Positions 1 through 8,480 of a DNA stretch of 11,841 nucleotides are shown here, piece by piece. Position numbers and translations under genes: made by a program. Positions within the stretch are counted from its first letter, which is position 1, and every line of letters starts with the position of its first letter. The notes beneath the pieces are model-generated. The model was not told the origin of the DNA and searched no databases. It saw nothing but the letters and a program-made list of their open reading frames with translations. Source of the stretch: Pseudomonadota bacterium (GTDB lineage: Bacteria > Pseudomonadota > Gammaproteobacteria > Burkholderiales > Burkholderiaceae_D); assembly GCA_023409175.1 (NCBI GenBank), contig JAEYIG010000006.1:1-11841 (forward strand). Reading direction: 5' to 3'.

Positions 1-1050
1 GGTCGAAAACCTCGTCTTCCCTTCAAGGCCGTTCAATATGGCGTTTTCCTGCGCACGTCTGGTCAGTGTTTCGCTGCCTTCAATACCGATGACTTCTTTT
101 GCCAGCCGTGCAATCGGCATGGAAAAATTGCCAAGCCCGCAAAAAAGGTCAGCCACCCGGTCGTCTTTGCCGATATCCAGCAAACGCAAGGCGCGGGAAA
201 CCAGCACCTGATTGATGTGATGATTCACCTGCGTGAAATCGTTCGGCCTGAAAGGCATTTCAACCTGGAATTCAGGCAAGACGTACTTAAGACCGTTATT
301 TTCCGGGTAAAAAAGCGTGATGGTATCCGGCCCTTTTGTCTGGAGCCACCACTGGACACAGTGTTCGTCGGCAAAACGTTTCAGTTTGCTTTCATCGTCA
401 GCCGTCAAGGGAGCCATAATGCGCAAAAGGAGCGCCGTGATCAGCTCTTTGCCCTCACTGCCGATCGCCACTTCAATCTGGGGAACCTCACGCATGATGG
501 AAAGCGATTCGACCAGATGCCGCAGAGGCACCAGCATGTCGGAAATATGGCGGGGCAAGACATGACACTCTTTCATGTCGACGACGTATCGGGATTGCCT
601 TTCCCTGAAACCGACAAGGATACCGCCCTTTTTGGGAACGTAATTGACCGAGAGGCGAGCACGGAACCGGTATCCCCAGTATGGCCCATAAATCGGGCGA
701 AGCATTCTTTCAGGTTTGACGCGACCGATATGCCAGAGATTGTCTTCAAGGACACGCTGTTTCATCGCGACCTGGGCAGAAGGCTCAAGATGTTGCATCG
801 AACAGCCACCACATACGCCAAAATGGGGACATCCGGGTTGGGTGCGAACCGGCGATTCCTTGAACAGGGAAAGCATTTTCGCCAGTTCCCATTTGCTTTT
901 TCTTTTGACCGTTTCGAAATGAACCACTTCTCCGGGCAATGCCCCTTCCACAAAGACGACTTTTCCGGGCGTACCGTCTTCATTGGACAAATGCCCCACT
1001 CCCCGGCCTTCTGCATCGAGAGACTTGATTTGAATAGTATTGATCGGCAT
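1..1050 (-). CDS. rlmD: 23S rRNA (uracil-1939-C5)-methyltransferase RlmD, 3' end cut by window edge
   Basis: SAM-dependent enzyme that makes m5U at position 1939 of 23S rRNA and carries a [4Fe-4S] cluster. The frame is open from the ATG at 1048-1050 to the window edge, giving the first 350 residues. An N-terminal TRAM domain (about 1-60, with SLDAEGRGVGHL and VVFVEGALPGE) is followed by the cluster cysteines Cys74, Cys80 and Cys83 (C-x5-C-x2-C) and Cys162 (KECHVLP). FRPNDFTQVN (about 267-276) and SAM motif I ADLFCGLGNFSMPIA (about 300-314) identify the RumA/RlmD family. The catalytic cysteine and the C-terminus lie outside the window. AAGG stands a few bases before the ATG. The gene follows nlpD by 72 nt on the same strand, with a strong hairpin between them. 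RlmC or another RlmD/TrmA relative is less likely because of the length, the TRAM domain and the cysteine pattern. Confidence 0.95.
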   Translation of the reverse strand, partial: MPINTIQIKSLDAEGRGVGHLSNEDGTPGKVVFVEGALPGEVVHFETVKRKSKWELAKMLSLFKESPVRTQPGCPHFGVCGGCSMQHLEPSAQVAMKQRVLEDNLWHIGRVKPERMLRPIYGPYWGYRFRARLSVNYVPKKGGILVGFRERQSRYVVDMKECHVLPRHISDMLVPLRHLVESLSIMREVPQIEVAIGSEGKELITALLLRIMAPLTADDESKLKRFADEHCVQWWLQTKGPDTITLFYPENNGLKYVLPEFQVEMPFRPNDFTQVNHHINQVLVSRALRLLDIGKDDRVADLFCGLGNFSMPIARLAKEVIGIEGSETLTRRAQENAILNGLEGKTRFST

Positions 1051-1060
1051 AAACCTTGTC

Positions 1061-1100
1061 TGATAAACAAATAACGCACATTGGGACAATATGCGTTATT
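1061..1100 (-). terminator. Intrinsic terminator or leader hairpin after nlpD, just before rlmD
   Basis: Inverted repeat 1070-1078 / 1092-1100 (AATAACGCA / TGCGTTATT), with inner arms ATTG and CAAT. As minus-strand RNA it forms a continuous 14-bp stem, including one U-G pair, with a 3-nt UCC loop, followed by U-rich UGUUUAUC. On the plus strand the wobble becomes a C-A mismatch, so the minus orientation is favoured. It starts about 22 nt after the nlpD stop and ends about 20 nt before the rlmD ATG. It may end the surE-pcm-nlpD transcript, limit read-through into rlmD, or act as an rlmD leader structure. Confidence 0.6.
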
Positions 1101-1122
1101 CGGGTATTGAATAATGGCGTGA

Positions 1123-1938
1123 TTAATGTGCCGGCAGGTATTTCATCGGATCGACCGGTTTTCCCTGGTAGCGGATTTCGAAATGCAACTTGACCTTGTC
1201 GCTGTCGGTGTTGCCCATTTCCGCGATCTGCTGACCCCGTTTTACCTGTTGTTTTTCCTTGACCAGGATCTTGTCATTGTGGGCATAGGCTGACAGTACG
1301 CCATCGCTATGTTTGATGATGACCAGATTCCCGTAACCGTTCATATTCCCTCTGTGGAGGACGGTGCCATCAGCTGCGGCAACCACTTTCTGCCCTTTTG
1401 TTCCAGAGATATCAATCCCTCTGTTCTTGCCGGGTTTGTACGGAGTGATCACAGTACCCTGTGTCGGCCAGCTCCAGGCAAGTCCGGAGACTTCCTTTGC
1501 ATTGCCGGAAACTGCAGCGGCAGCAGGCGCTGGTGAAGCACTCTGGGTTGCCGTTTTCTGTTGTGTGTTTTTCTTGGCATCGTCGATGGAACGGACTTCA
1601 ACGCGTGAGGCAGGTGCTACCGCAGCGGTTTGGGTACTGGCCGCTGCACCTTCTGGCGGCTGGACGCGCAAGACCTGTCCGACTTCAAGGGCATTGGCAT
1701 TGGCAAGATTATTCCATGCAACCAAATCATGCACGCTATGGCCGGAACGGCGCGAAATCTGGGATAGGGTATCTCCACGCTTGACCGTATAACGGATCGT
1801 ATTCCTGTCGATAGGCTGATACGGATTCGAAGTCGTGACACTTGAACGGTCACTGACAGGAGCCGTTTTCTGGGGGCTGCTGCAGGCAAACAAACCTGCA
1901 CAACCGATTAACAATAATGGATAACCAATCTTCTTCAT
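1123..1938 (-). CDS. nlpD: NlpD-like LysM/M23 lipoprotein (amidase activator)
   Basis: Outer-membrane lipoprotein of 271 aa. The signal peptide ends in the lipobox LFAC (residues 16-19); Cys19 is the predicted lipidated residue and Ser at +2 favours the outer membrane. A LysM domain (about 49-93, YTVKRGDTLSQISRRSG) binds peptidoglycan. A linker rich in Ala, Thr and Gln leads to a C-terminal M23/LytM domain (about 165-268). The domain is degenerate: the first metal-ligand His is Asn (KNRGIDIS) and the usual HxH is KLH (KVKLHFEIR). This matches E. coli NlpD, which does not cut the wall itself but activates the amidase AmiC during division; that role is inferred from the family. It follows pcm by 36 nt. 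In many proteobacteria rpoS lies directly downstream, but here rlmD does. Confidence 0.93.
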   Translation of the reverse strand: MKKIGYPLLLIGCAGLFACSSPQKTAPVSDRSSVTTSNPYQPIDRNTIRYTVKRGDTLSQISRRSGHSVHDLVAWNNLANANALEVGQVLRVQPPEGAAASTQTAAVAPASRVEVRSIDDAKKNTQQKTATQSASPAPAAAAVSGNAKEVSGLAWSWPTQGTVITPYKPGKNRGIDISGTKGQKVVAAADGTVLHRGNMNGYGNLVIIKHSDGVLSAYAHNDKILVKEKQQVKRGQQIAEMGNTDSDKVKLHFEIRYQGKPVDPMKYLPAH

Positions 1939-1974
1939 TTACCTGTTCCAATATCTGTCAACGTCTGAAATTCT

Positions 1975-2817
1975 TCAAACCGTTCCCTGCTGCAGCGGGA
2001 CGAAATAACAATCGTCTAGTATAACGCTTTCCCACTGACGATCGGCTACTCTTTTTATCAATTGCAGTTTTTGTTTTTCATCTCCGACCGGCGCAATGAG
2101 TCTCCCGCCAATTGCCAGTTGTTCAAGCAACGCGTCCGGCACCTGCAAACCAGCCGCAGCAACGATGATGCCATCGAATGGCGCAACCTGTGGCAAACCC
2201 TGCATGCCATCGCCATACTGCAAACGCAAATTGGCAATTCTCATCGGACGCAGGTTTTTCCGCGCCAGTTCATGCAAGACCCTGATTCTTTCAATAGAAT
2301 AAACCTCTCTCGCTATTTTAGCGAGAATTGCCGCCTGATAGCCACAACCGGTACCGATTTCCAGTACCTTGTTCATGACATGGGAATCCATGCCGGAGCG
2401 CAGCGCCTCAATCATTTTGGCGACCGTCGAGGGTTTCGAAATGGTTTGGTGCGCCCCGATAGGCAATGCAATATCCGCATAGGCCTGTCCCGACAATCCC
2501 GGCTCGACAAACAGATGGCGTGGGATTTGTTGCATGGCTTGCAATACTACCTTGTCTTTTATTCCCGATTGGGCCAGACGCACGACCATGGAACGAGCGC
2601 TTCGCGTGAGATTCGACTCGTTCCAGCCCTGTTCGAGCAATGGCGTCTGTTTTTTGTTCTGTTCTTTCAAAGTGGACTGCGCCACCTTGTTCTGTACGGC
2701 AGTCTGGGTTGAAACATAATGCTTTTTATCGGGCACATTTTGTCCGGGCTTGTCAAACGAAGATCGTCCCACTACTGAAGATAGCGGCAAAGGGAACGAT
2801 TTCGTTTTCTTGTTCAT
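1975..2817 (-). CDS. pcm: Protein-L-isoaspartate O-methyltransferase
   Basis: SAM-dependent repair enzyme that methylates L-isoaspartyl residues in aged proteins, 280 aa. The catalytic part begins near residue 65 and shows [18 protein letters not shown] (substrate-binding loop) and SAM motif [16 protein letters not shown]. The first 60 or so residues are polar and low in complexity (many Lys, Gln, Ser). E. coli Pcm lacks such an extension; as I recall, Burkholderiales orthologues carry one. The ATG overlaps the surE stop in an ATGA arrangement (2814-2817) and there is no clear Shine-Dalgarno site, so translation is probably coupled to surE. An internal start beyond the extension cannot be excluded. 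surE, pcm and nlpD form a conserved stress and stationary-phase operon. Confidence 0.94.
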   Translation of the reverse strand: MNKKTKSFPLPLSSVVGRSSFDKPGQNVPDKKHYVSTQTAVQNKVAQSTLKEQNKKQTPLLEQGWNESNLTRSARSMVVRLAQSGIKDKVVLQAMQQIPRHLFVEPGLSGQAYADIALPIGAHQTISKPSTVAKMIEALRSGMDSHVMNKVLEIGTGCGYQAAILAKIAREVYSIERIRVLHELARKNLRPMRIANLRLQYGDGMQGLPQVAPFDGIIVAAAGLQVPDALLEQLAIGGRLIAPVGDEKQKLQLIKRVADRQWESVILDDCYFVPLQQGTV

Positions 2818-3551
2818 GCGAGTAAATTCGTCAAATCATTCAACACATCGGTGTGAGTCCAGTCCAGCTGCAGGGGAGTAACCGACACATGGCCGTGATT
2901 GATGGCGTAAAAATCGGTTCCTTCGCTCGCATCCCTGACCGGCCCGGTCGGGCCAATCCAGAAAATTTCCCTGTCAAACGGGTCTTTTTCCCGGATGACC
3001 GCTTCGGACTCATGCCTGCGCCCGAGGCGCGTGGCACAGATCTTTGTCAGTTCCGCATAGGGCCTGTTGGGTATGTTCACGTTAAGGAGGAACGGTTTGG
3101 ACAACTTGTCATAAACCTTCAGGACAATATCCCGTGCTATCTCGGCTGCGCTTTCAAGCTCTGCCCACCCTTTTTCAACCTGGGAAAAGGCTATCGCGGG
3201 AATGTCGAAAAGATAGCCTTCCATCGCAGCGGCAACGGTACCGGAATAAATGGTATCTTCCCCGGCATTCTGCCCGTGGTTGATGCCAGTCACGACCAGA
3301 TCAGGTCGCCATGGCAAGACACCGGTGATGGCAATATGGACGCAATCCGACGGAGTCCCTGTCGTATAGGTAAAGCCGTTTCTGCCTTTGTAAACGGAAA
3401 TGGGACGTTCGAGTGTAAGGGAATTGGACGCGCCCGAACGGTTGCTGTCAGGTGCAACCACCGCGATTTCAGCTATGGGCGAAAGGGCTTTCGCAAGCGC
3501 ATTGATGCCCGGTGCCAGATATCCGTCATCGTTACTGATTAAAATCCTCAT
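2814..3551 (-). CDS. surE: 5'/3'-nucleotidase SurE
   Basis: Metal-dependent phosphatase acting on nucleoside 5'- and 3'-monophosphates, 245 aa, a usual family length. The N-terminus [10 protein letters not shown] supplies the metal ligands Asp8 and Asp9. Ser39 ([14 protein letters not shown]) and Asn91 (GINHGQN) complete the site. [10 protein letters not shown] and the [11 protein letters not shown] segment are also typical. The ATG at 3549-3551 is the first codon of the conserved start; AGGA lies rather far upstream (about 13 nt). A possible -10 element CATAAT lies at 3616-3621 without a good -35. The gene begins the surE-pcm-nlpD group, 82 nt after merR on the same strand, and its stop overlaps the pcm start by four bases. 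Confidence 0.96.
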   Translation of the reverse strand: MRILISNDDGYLAPGINALAKALSPIAEIAVVAPDSNRSGASNSLTLERPISVYKGRNGFTYTTGTPSDCVHIAITGVLPWRPDLVVTGINHGQNAGEDTIYSGTVAAAMEGYLFDIPAIAFSQVEKGWAELESAAEIARDIVLKVYDKLSKPFLLNVNIPNRPYAELTKICATRLGRRHESEAVIREKDPFDREIFWIGPTGPVRDASEGTDFYAINHGHVSVTPLQLDWTHTDVLNDLTNLLA

Positions 3552-3633
3552 CTGTACCGGTCTTTCCTAATCGATTAATGAACCTTGAAAACGTGTCCCT
3601 GGACGCCCTTCAATCATTATGCAACAAATACGA
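3552..3633. other. merR-surE intergenic region
   Basis: 82 nt joining the translation/ihfA block to the surE block. No tRNA gene fits here. There is no convincing intrinsic terminator; only a 4-bp GTCC/GGAC pairing is visible. A CATAAT hexamer (minus strand, 3616-3621) could be a -10 element for surE, but the sequence 17 nt upstream of it does not resemble TTGACA. Continuous transcription from ihfA-merR into surE is possible. Confidence 0.3.
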
Positions 3634-4044
3634 TTATTGTTTTTTCGGCAGAGTCAGTAATTGCAAAATATCATTCAAACCGGAACGAATGGCATCAACA
3701 TCCACAGACGGCTGCGGTTCCATGAAAATGTCTTCAGGAAGGATCTCGACAGCGGCATTCCTGTTTTCACGTTCACTGAGCTTGTTCCGGGCACCGCTGA
3801 TCGTGAAACCCTGATCGTAAAGCAGTTCCCTTATACGTCTGATCAGCAGCACTTCATGATGCTGGTAATAACGTCTGTTCCCTCTCCGTTTTACCGGTTT
3901 TAACTGGGTAAACTCCTGTTCCCAGTACCGGAGGACATGAGGTTTGACTCCACACAGGTCACTCACCTCGCCAATCGTGAAATAACGTTTGGCAGGTATG
4001 GGAGGCAAAACAACCGTTTCTGTCTTGTGGACTCGTTCGTTCAT
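3634..4044 (-). CDS. MerR-family transcriptional regulator (ihfA-linked)
   Basis: Small DNA-binding protein of 136 aa with a MerR-type winged helix-turn-helix near the N-terminus: YFTIGEVSDLCGVKPHVLRY (about 21-40), then the wing RRGNRRYYQHHEV and LIRRIRELLYDQGFTISGAR. The C-terminal 50 or so residues are acidic to neutral and hold no cysteine cluster or large effector domain, so metal sensing of the MerR/ZntR kind is unlikely. It starts 13 nt after the ihfA stop. The ATG has no clear ribosome binding site and an in-frame stop lies just upstream, so this is the only plausible ATG; coupling to ihfA is likely. A MerR-type gene directly after ihfA is common in Burkholderiales, but I know of no established target. 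Confidence 0.9.
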   Translation of the reverse strand: MNERVHKTETVVLPPIPAKRYFTIGEVSDLCGVKPHVLRYWEQEFTQLKPVKRRGNRRYYQHHEVLLIRRIRELLYDQGFTISGARNKLSERENRNAAVEILPEDIFMEPQPSVDVDAIRSGLNDILQLLTLPKKQ

Positions 4045-4057
4045 GAAAAATGGTCAA

Positions 4058-4447
4058 TTACTTGTCAAATTTTTCCGCTGATTCAACCATCGATTTCAGT
4101 TTCTGGCTGGCATGAAAAGTCACTACCCGTCGAGCTGTAATCGGAATTTCTTCTCCCGTCCGGGGATTTCTGCCAGGGCGCTGTGGCTTGTCACGCAACT
4201 GGAAATTGCCGAAACCGGATAACTTGACCGCTTCGCCACGTTGCAGGGCAACGCAAATTTCCTCAAAAAACGTTTCGACCATTTCCTTGGCTTCACGTTT
4301 ATTCAAACCGACTTGTTCATATAATAATTCAGTCAGTTCCGCTTTTGTTAAAGTCGAAGTGTTTTTGTCGGAATCGGGCATCGTTTTTTTATCTAAATCT
4401 TCCAGTCCCATGTTTTCTGCACTGGGCAAATCGGTGGGGTATTTCAT
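4058..4447 (-). CDS. ihfA: Integration host factor alpha subunit, N-terminally extended
   Basis: One half of the IHF heterodimer, which bends DNA sharply at specific sites in transcription, recombination and replication. The core from [20 protein letters not shown] onward is a full HU/IHF fold. It has [20 protein letters not shown] and the beta-arm [12 protein letters not shown] with the proline that intercalates into DNA, then [13 protein letters not shown]. The longest frame gives 129 aa against about 100 in E. coli, because some 30 acidic and polar residues precede the core. In-frame ATGs exist at 4447 (28 nt after pheT; AGG lies about 11 nt upstream), 4411 and 4381. None has a strong Shine-Dalgarno site, so the true start is uncertain. 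The position after pheST matches E. coli, where ihfA is co-transcribed with pheST. Confidence 0.93.
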   Translation of the reverse strand: MKYPTDLPSAENMGLEDLDKKTMPDSDKNTSTLTKAELTELLYEQVGLNKREAKEMVETFFEEICVALQRGEAVKLSGFGNFQLRDKPQRPGRNPRTGEEIPITARRVVTFHASQKLKSMVESAEKFDK

Positions 4448-4475
4448 TCTTGTTCAAACCTAATAGCTTATTGAA

Positions 4476-6905
4476 TCAGGCACGTAACCGGGCACCCAAG
4501 TCTTTTTCGACGGCGGAAACAAAGGCATTTATGGCCGTTTCCACGACTTCATCCTGCAGTGTTCCATTGAAATCTTGCAAGGTAAAACGGAATGCAAGGC
4601 TTTTTTCATTGGCATCCAAACCTTTTCCGCGATAATCATCAAACAAAACAACAGCTTGCATGATGCGACACAGGGGGTTATTATCTTTTTCCTTGTAGAA
4701 TCTGTCAATGATTTCTTGAACAGGCATTGAGGAATCCACTACCAGCGCAATATCGCGCTTGACCGGTTGGAACCGTGAGATCTCCGAATAGACCGGCACG
4801 TCGACCGATTGCAATGCCGAAACATCCACTTCGAACAACACCGGAGCATGTGGCAAATCGTACTTGTGTTGCCACGACGGATGCAATTCGCCGATAATCC
4901 CGACTTTTTCACCATTCAGTTCCAGCGCCGCACATCTTCCCGGATGAAATGCCGGATGGGCCGTTTTGACGAAGCGGATTTCTTTCGGCGCAAACATGGC
5001 TTCCAGATCAGCTTTCACGTCAAAGAAATCGACCTGCCTGTCTTCCTGCCCCCACTGTTCGTCATCGACCAGACCGTAAGCGATTGCAGCAAGACGTTTG
5101 GGCTGTTCGTAACCGGCAACTGACAGTGGACCATCTTCGACCTTGTCGTTACGCAGGAATACGCCACCGATTTCGAAAAGACGGATTCTGGAAAACTTGC
5201 GATTGAGATTGAAACGGACATTGGCTACCAGGTTGCCGATCATCGTCGAGCGCATGACACTCATCTGGCTGGCAATCGGATTCAACAGGCGAATCGGATT
5301 GTCGTTGGCGGCAAAATCCTTTTCCCATTCTTCTTCGACAAAACTGTAATTGACTACTTCCTGATAATCGAGATCGGCCATCTGCTGACGAATGGAGAAC
5401 AGGGAACGGACATTTTCAGGCTTGATCCGCATGACGTTTGACGCAACAGGCGGCAATGCCGGTATGTTTTCAAAGCCATATACGCGTGCAATTTCCTCGA
5501 TCAGGTCTTCCTCAATCTCAATATCAAAACGGAAAGACGGCGGCGTCACGGTAAAGTCATCGCCGTTCTGGACAAATGGCAGACCCAGCCGGGTGAAGAT
5601 ATCGGCGATCTGGTCAGCCGTCAAAGGAATGCCAATCACCTTTTCAGCTCTTTCCCTGCGCAACACGACAGGATTGCGCTTTGGCAGATTCAGGATCTGG
5701 TCATCGACAGGCCCGACCGTCGTCTGTCCTTCAACGCCACAAATTTCCAGTACCAGTGCTGTAATACGTTCCAGAGCTGCAACAGTCGCTTCAAAATCGA
5801 CACCACGTTCAAAACGATGAGACGCATCGGTTGAAAAATTGTACCGTCTGGCACGTCCACGAATGGCGTCAGGCCACCAGAATGCCACTTCGATGTAAAT
5901 GTTTTGTGTGTCTGATGAAACGGATGTCCGGTCACCGCCCATGATACCGCCCAGAAATTCGACGGCGGTATTGTCTGCGATAATGCCGACCCACTCGTCC
6001 ACTTCAACGGTCATGTCATTCAACAACTTGACCTTTTCGCCCTTTTTACCCCAGCGAATGTCGAGCGATCCGTCAATTTTGTCGAGATCGTAAATATGGT
6101 TCGGCTGTCCGCATTCCAGCATGACATAGTTGGAAATATCCACGATGGCCGAAATGGAACGCTGGCCGCTGCGTTCCAGCCTCTGCTTCATCCAGTCGGG
6201 TGTTGGCGCGTTGGCATTGATACCCTTGATCACCCTGCCAGAAAAGCGACCGCACAGGTCAGGTGCTTCGACCTTGACAGGCAATTTGTCGTTTGATGTC
6301 ACTTTTGCCGGGGCGGATACCGGACGGTTCAGTGGTGCGCCGGTCAGGGCAGACACTTCCCGCGCAACACCCAACACAGAAAGGCAGTCTGCCTTGTTGG
6401 GCGTCAGCTTGATTTCGAAAATGGCATCTTCAAGCTGGAGATAATCCCGCAAATCACTGCCCAAAGGCGCATTTTCCGGCAAATCCATAATGCCGGAATG
6501 GTCTTCCGACAATTGCAGTTCACGGAACGAACACAGCATGCCGTTCGATTCAACGCCACGCAGTTTTCCTTTTTTGATCGTGAAAGGCTTGCCTTCTTCA
6601 TCCGGCGGCAACTCTGCGCCTATGAGCGCACAACCCGTCATCATTCCGGGCCGGACATTAGGGGCCCCACAAACGATATTCAGAATCGTTCCCGTCCCGG
6701 CATCGACCTGACAAACGGAAAGGCGATCGGCATTGGGATGCTTTGCAACTTCCAGCACTTTTGCGACGACGATTTTCGAGAAAGGACGTGCAGCAGGCGT
6801 AATGCCCTCGACTTCAAGACCCGACATGGTCATCAAATGGGACAATTCATCCGTCGTCAAATCCGGATTGACCATCGTTCGGAGCCAGTTTTCAGAAAAT
6901 TGCAT
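4476..6905 (-). CDS. pheT: Phenylalanyl-tRNA synthetase beta subunit
   Basis: Large subunit of the alpha2-beta2 PheRS that charges tRNA-Phe; it carries the editing site and the tRNA anchoring domains. The length is 809 aa, close to the E. coli subunit. Domains in order: N-terminal helix and EMAP/tRBD-like OB fold (about 40-150, [20 protein letters not shown] and [13 protein letters not shown]); B3/B4 editing domain (about 215-385, [20 protein letters not shown]); B5 domain (about 410-485, [20 protein letters not shown]); catalytic-like core; FDX-ACB anticodon-binding domain (about 706-809, [15 protein letters not shown]). The start at 6903-6905 begins [10 protein letters not shown], the family's typical N-terminus. 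It lies 66 nt after the pheS stop. Confidence 0.97.
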   Translation of the reverse strand: MQFSENWLRTMVNPDLTTDELSHLMTMSGLEVEGITPAARPFSKIVVAKVLEVAKHPNADRLSVCQVDAGTGTILNIVCGAPNVRPGMMTGCALIGAELPPDEEGKPFTIKKGKLRGVESNGMLCSFRELQLSEDHSGIMDLPENAPLGSDLRDYLQLEDAIFEIKLTPNKADCLSVLGVAREVSALTGAPLNRPVSAPAKVTSNDKLPVKVEAPDLCGRFSGRVIKGINANAPTPDWMKQRLERSGQRSISAIVDISNYVMLECGQPNHIYDLDKIDGSLDIRWGKKGEKVKLLNDMTVEVDEWVGIIADNTAVEFLGGIMGGDRTSVSSDTQNIYIEVAFWWPDAIRGRARRYNFSTDASHRFERGVDFEATVAALERITALVLEICGVEGQTTVGPVDDQILNLPKRNPVVLRRERAEKVIGIPLTADQIADIFTRLGLPFVQNGDDFTVTPPSFRFDIEIEEDLIEEIARVYGFENIPALPPVASNVMRIKPENVRSLFSIRQQMADLDYQEVVNYSFVEEEWEKDFAANDNPIRLLNPIASQMSVMRSTMIGNLVANVRFNLNRKFSRIRLFEIGGVFLRNDKVEDGPLSVAGYEQPKRLAAIAYGLVDDEQWGQEDRQVDFFDVKADLEAMFAPKEIRFVKTAHPAFHPGRCAALELNGEKVGIIGELHPSWQHKYDLPHAPVLFEVDVSALQSVDVPVYSEISRFQPVKRDIALVVDSSMPVQEIIDRFYKEKDNNPLCRIMQAVVLFDDYRGKGLDANEKSLAFRFTLQDFNGTLQDEVVETAINAFVSAVEKDLGARLRA

Positions 6906-6960
6906 AATCAGCTTTCAACTACAAAAACGATAACAGTTACTTTTGGAATATCTTGCTTAA

Positions 6961-6970
6961 TGAGCGCTCA
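6961..6970. repeat. 10-bp perfect palindrome after pheS
   Basis: TGAGCGCTCA, fully self-complementary, sits directly downstream of the pheS stop in the 66-nt pheS-pheT gap. It is too short, and lacks a U-tract, to act as a terminator. Its role, if any, is unknown. Confidence 0.35.
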
Positions 6971-6971
6971 A

Positions 6972-7988
6972 TCAATTGAATTGTTTCAAAAAGCGCAGGT
7001 CGCCTTCATAAAACAGCCGCAGATCGTTAATGCCATAGCGCAGCATGGTCAGGCGTTCGAGGCCGGAACCGAACGCGAATCCGATGTATTTGTCAGGATC
7101 GACGCCCATATTCCTCAAAACGTTCGGATGGACCTGACCGGAACCGGACACTTCGAGCCATCTGCCTTTCAGGGGCCCGCTGCCAAAGGCGATATCAATT
7201 TCGGCGGACGGTTCAGTAAACGGGAAATAAGACGGACGGAAACGGACCTGGAGATTGTCGGTTTCAAAGAACGCACGGACGAAATTCAGGTACACGCCTT
7301 TCAGGTCGGCAAAACTGATGTCCTTGTCGATCCACAGCCCTTCGACCTGGTGGAACATAGGGGAATGGGTTGCATCGCTGTCGACGCGATAAGTGCGTCC
7401 CGGCGCGATGACCTTGACGGGCAATTCATGGGAACGGGCATAACGTACCTGCATCGGGCTGGTATGCGTACGCAGTAGCAGGGGTTTGCCTTCCGTATCG
7501 TTGCCTTCGATATAAAACGTATCCTGCATGGAACGGGCCGGATGGTTTTCCGGACTGTTCAATGCGGTGAAGTTGGTCCAGTCCGTTTCGATTTCGGGGC
7601 CATCTGCCACGTCGAAACCGATCGAACCGAAAATCCGTTCGATTCTTTCCCATGTTCTCATGACGGGGTGGATACCACCCCTGCCTCTTCCCCTTCCGGG
7701 AAGGGTGACGTCAATCGCTTCAGCATTCAGGCGAACCTGCAGTTTTTCGTTGGCGAGTTCTTCACGACGGGCATTCAACGCCCCTTCGATTCTCCCCTTG
7801 GCGTTATTGATGACCGCCCCCTGCGCCTTGCGCAGTTCTGGCGCCAGTTTGCCAAGCGTCTTCATTTTTTCGGTGATCAAACCGGTCTTGCCGAGGTACC
7901 TGGCTTTGGCATTTTCAAGCGCGACCGCATCCGGCGCGTCTTTGAAATCCTGTTTTGCCAGAAGCACCAACTGTTCTAACGAATCCAT
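6972..7988 (-). CDS. pheS: Phenylalanyl-tRNA synthetase alpha subunit
   Basis: Catalytic subunit of PheRS, a class II synthetase that attaches phenylalanine to tRNA-Phe; 338 aa, normal for bacteria. Residues 1-95 form the charged N-terminal coiled-coil arm that binds tRNA. The catalytic core follows with [14 protein letters not shown] (about 149-162), [16 protein letters not shown], motif 2 region [18 protein letters not shown] (about 197-214), and [17 protein letters not shown]. Motif 3 [15 protein letters not shown] (about 306-320) closes the core. AGGA lies about 10 nt before the ATG. A strong terminator-like hairpin ends about 30 nt upstream of the ATG, separating pheST from rplT. Expression therefore depends on read-through or on a promoter inside rplT. 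Confidence 0.97.
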   Translation of the reverse strand: MDSLEQLVLLAKQDFKDAPDAVALENAKARYLGKTGLITEKMKTLGKLAPELRKAQGAVINNAKGRIEGALNARREELANEKLQVRLNAEAIDVTLPGRGRGRGGIHPVMRTWERIERIFGSIGFDVADGPEIETDWTNFTALNSPENHPARSMQDTFYIEGNDTEGKPLLLRTHTSPMQVRYARSHELPVKVIAPGRTYRVDSDATHSPMFHQVEGLWIDKDISFADLKGVYLNFVRAFFETDNLQVRFRPSYFPFTEPSAEIDIAFGSGPLKGRWLEVSGSGQVHPNVLRNMGVDPDKYIGFAFGSGLERLTMLRYGINDLRLFYEGDLRFLKQFN

Positions 7989-8017
7989 GCTGTACGTTCC
8001 TGTCAGACAACAGAGAG

Positions 8018-8068
8018 TAAAAATAAAAAATAAAAAAAGCGGGGCAAGTAAAGGCCTTGCCCCGCTTT
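8018..8068 (-). terminator. Strong intrinsic terminator or attenuator between rplT and pheS
   Basis: Perfect 13-bp inverted repeat 8036-8048 / 8056-8068 (AAAGCGGGGCAAG / CTTGCCCCGCTTT) with a 7-nt loop. On the minus strand it is followed by T7-A-T6-A-T5 (8019-8038, its first three T belonging to the stem). The plus strand shows no T-tract after the stem, so it works in the minus direction. It starts 24 nt after the rplT stop and its U-tract ends about 30 nt before the pheS ATG. By position it corresponds to the E. coli pheST attenuator, but I see no credible Phe-rich leader peptide ahead of it. Confidence 0.88.
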
Positions 8069-8091
8069 AATCTATGCATGCTGCAACACGA

Positions 8092-8451
8092 TCAAGCCGC
8101 GATAGCAGCCTTCACCTGATTTACGATAGCAGCGAAAGCAGGTTTGTCCGCTACAGCCATATCGGCCAGAACCTTGCGGTCCAGTTCGATCGAGGCTTTT
8201 TTCAGACCATTCATGAATACGCTGTAAGACATACCCAATTCACGGGTAGCAGCGTTGATACGGGTAATCCACAGAGCGCGGAATACGCGTTTTTTGTTAC
8301 GGCGGTCACGATAGGCATATTGGCCAGCCTTCATGACGGCTTCTTTTGCTACGCGGAATACCGAGCTGCGGCGACCGCGGAAACCTTTGGCTTCAGCAAG
8401 AATCTTTTTATGACGGGCCCGTGCTGTGACCCCACGTTTTACTCTGGACAT
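8092..8451 (-). CDS. rplT: 50S ribosomal protein L20
   Basis: Primary assembly protein of the large subunit, 119 aa, the usual length. The very basic N-terminal extension [20 protein letters not shown] and [17 protein letters not shown] are followed by [20 protein letters not shown] and the globular C-terminal domain. In E. coli L20 also represses translation of its own operon by binding the rpmI leader; the structured 155-nt infC-rpmI gap here could serve that purpose (inference). AAGGA lies about 8 nt upstream of the ATG. It lies 29 nt after rpmI and is followed by a strong terminator. Confidence 0.98.
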   Translation of the reverse strand: MSRVKRGVTARARHKKILAEAKGFRGRRSSVFRVAKEAVMKAGQYAYRDRRNKKRVFRALWITRINAATRELGMSYSVFMNGLKKASIELDRKVLADMAVADKPAFAAIVNQVKAAIAA

Positions 8452-8480
8452 ATTCTTTCCTTGTTATTCGTGTTAATGGA

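Noticed and set aside
217..1074. 285-codon open frame on the plus strand
   Set aside because: It is antisense to rlmD, which has full family motifs; the plus-strand frame shows no domain and no ribosome site.
1954..1959. Perfect TTGACA hexamer between pcm and nlpD on the minus strand
   Set aside because: No -10 element follows: the sequence 17 nt downstream is already the nlpD start codon. Treated as chance.
6498..7478. 326-codon open frame on the plus strand
   Set aside because: It is antisense to the pheT start and most of pheS, both with clear domains; long antisense frames follow from codon bias.
7915..8079. 54-codon minus-strand frame from 8079 with a Phe/Tyr-rich run (AFFIFYFYS) recalling the PheM leader peptide
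   Set aside because: The run is just the terminator U-tract read as codons. The aromatic codons lie after the hairpin stem rather than before it, and the frame continues deep into pheS out of frame.
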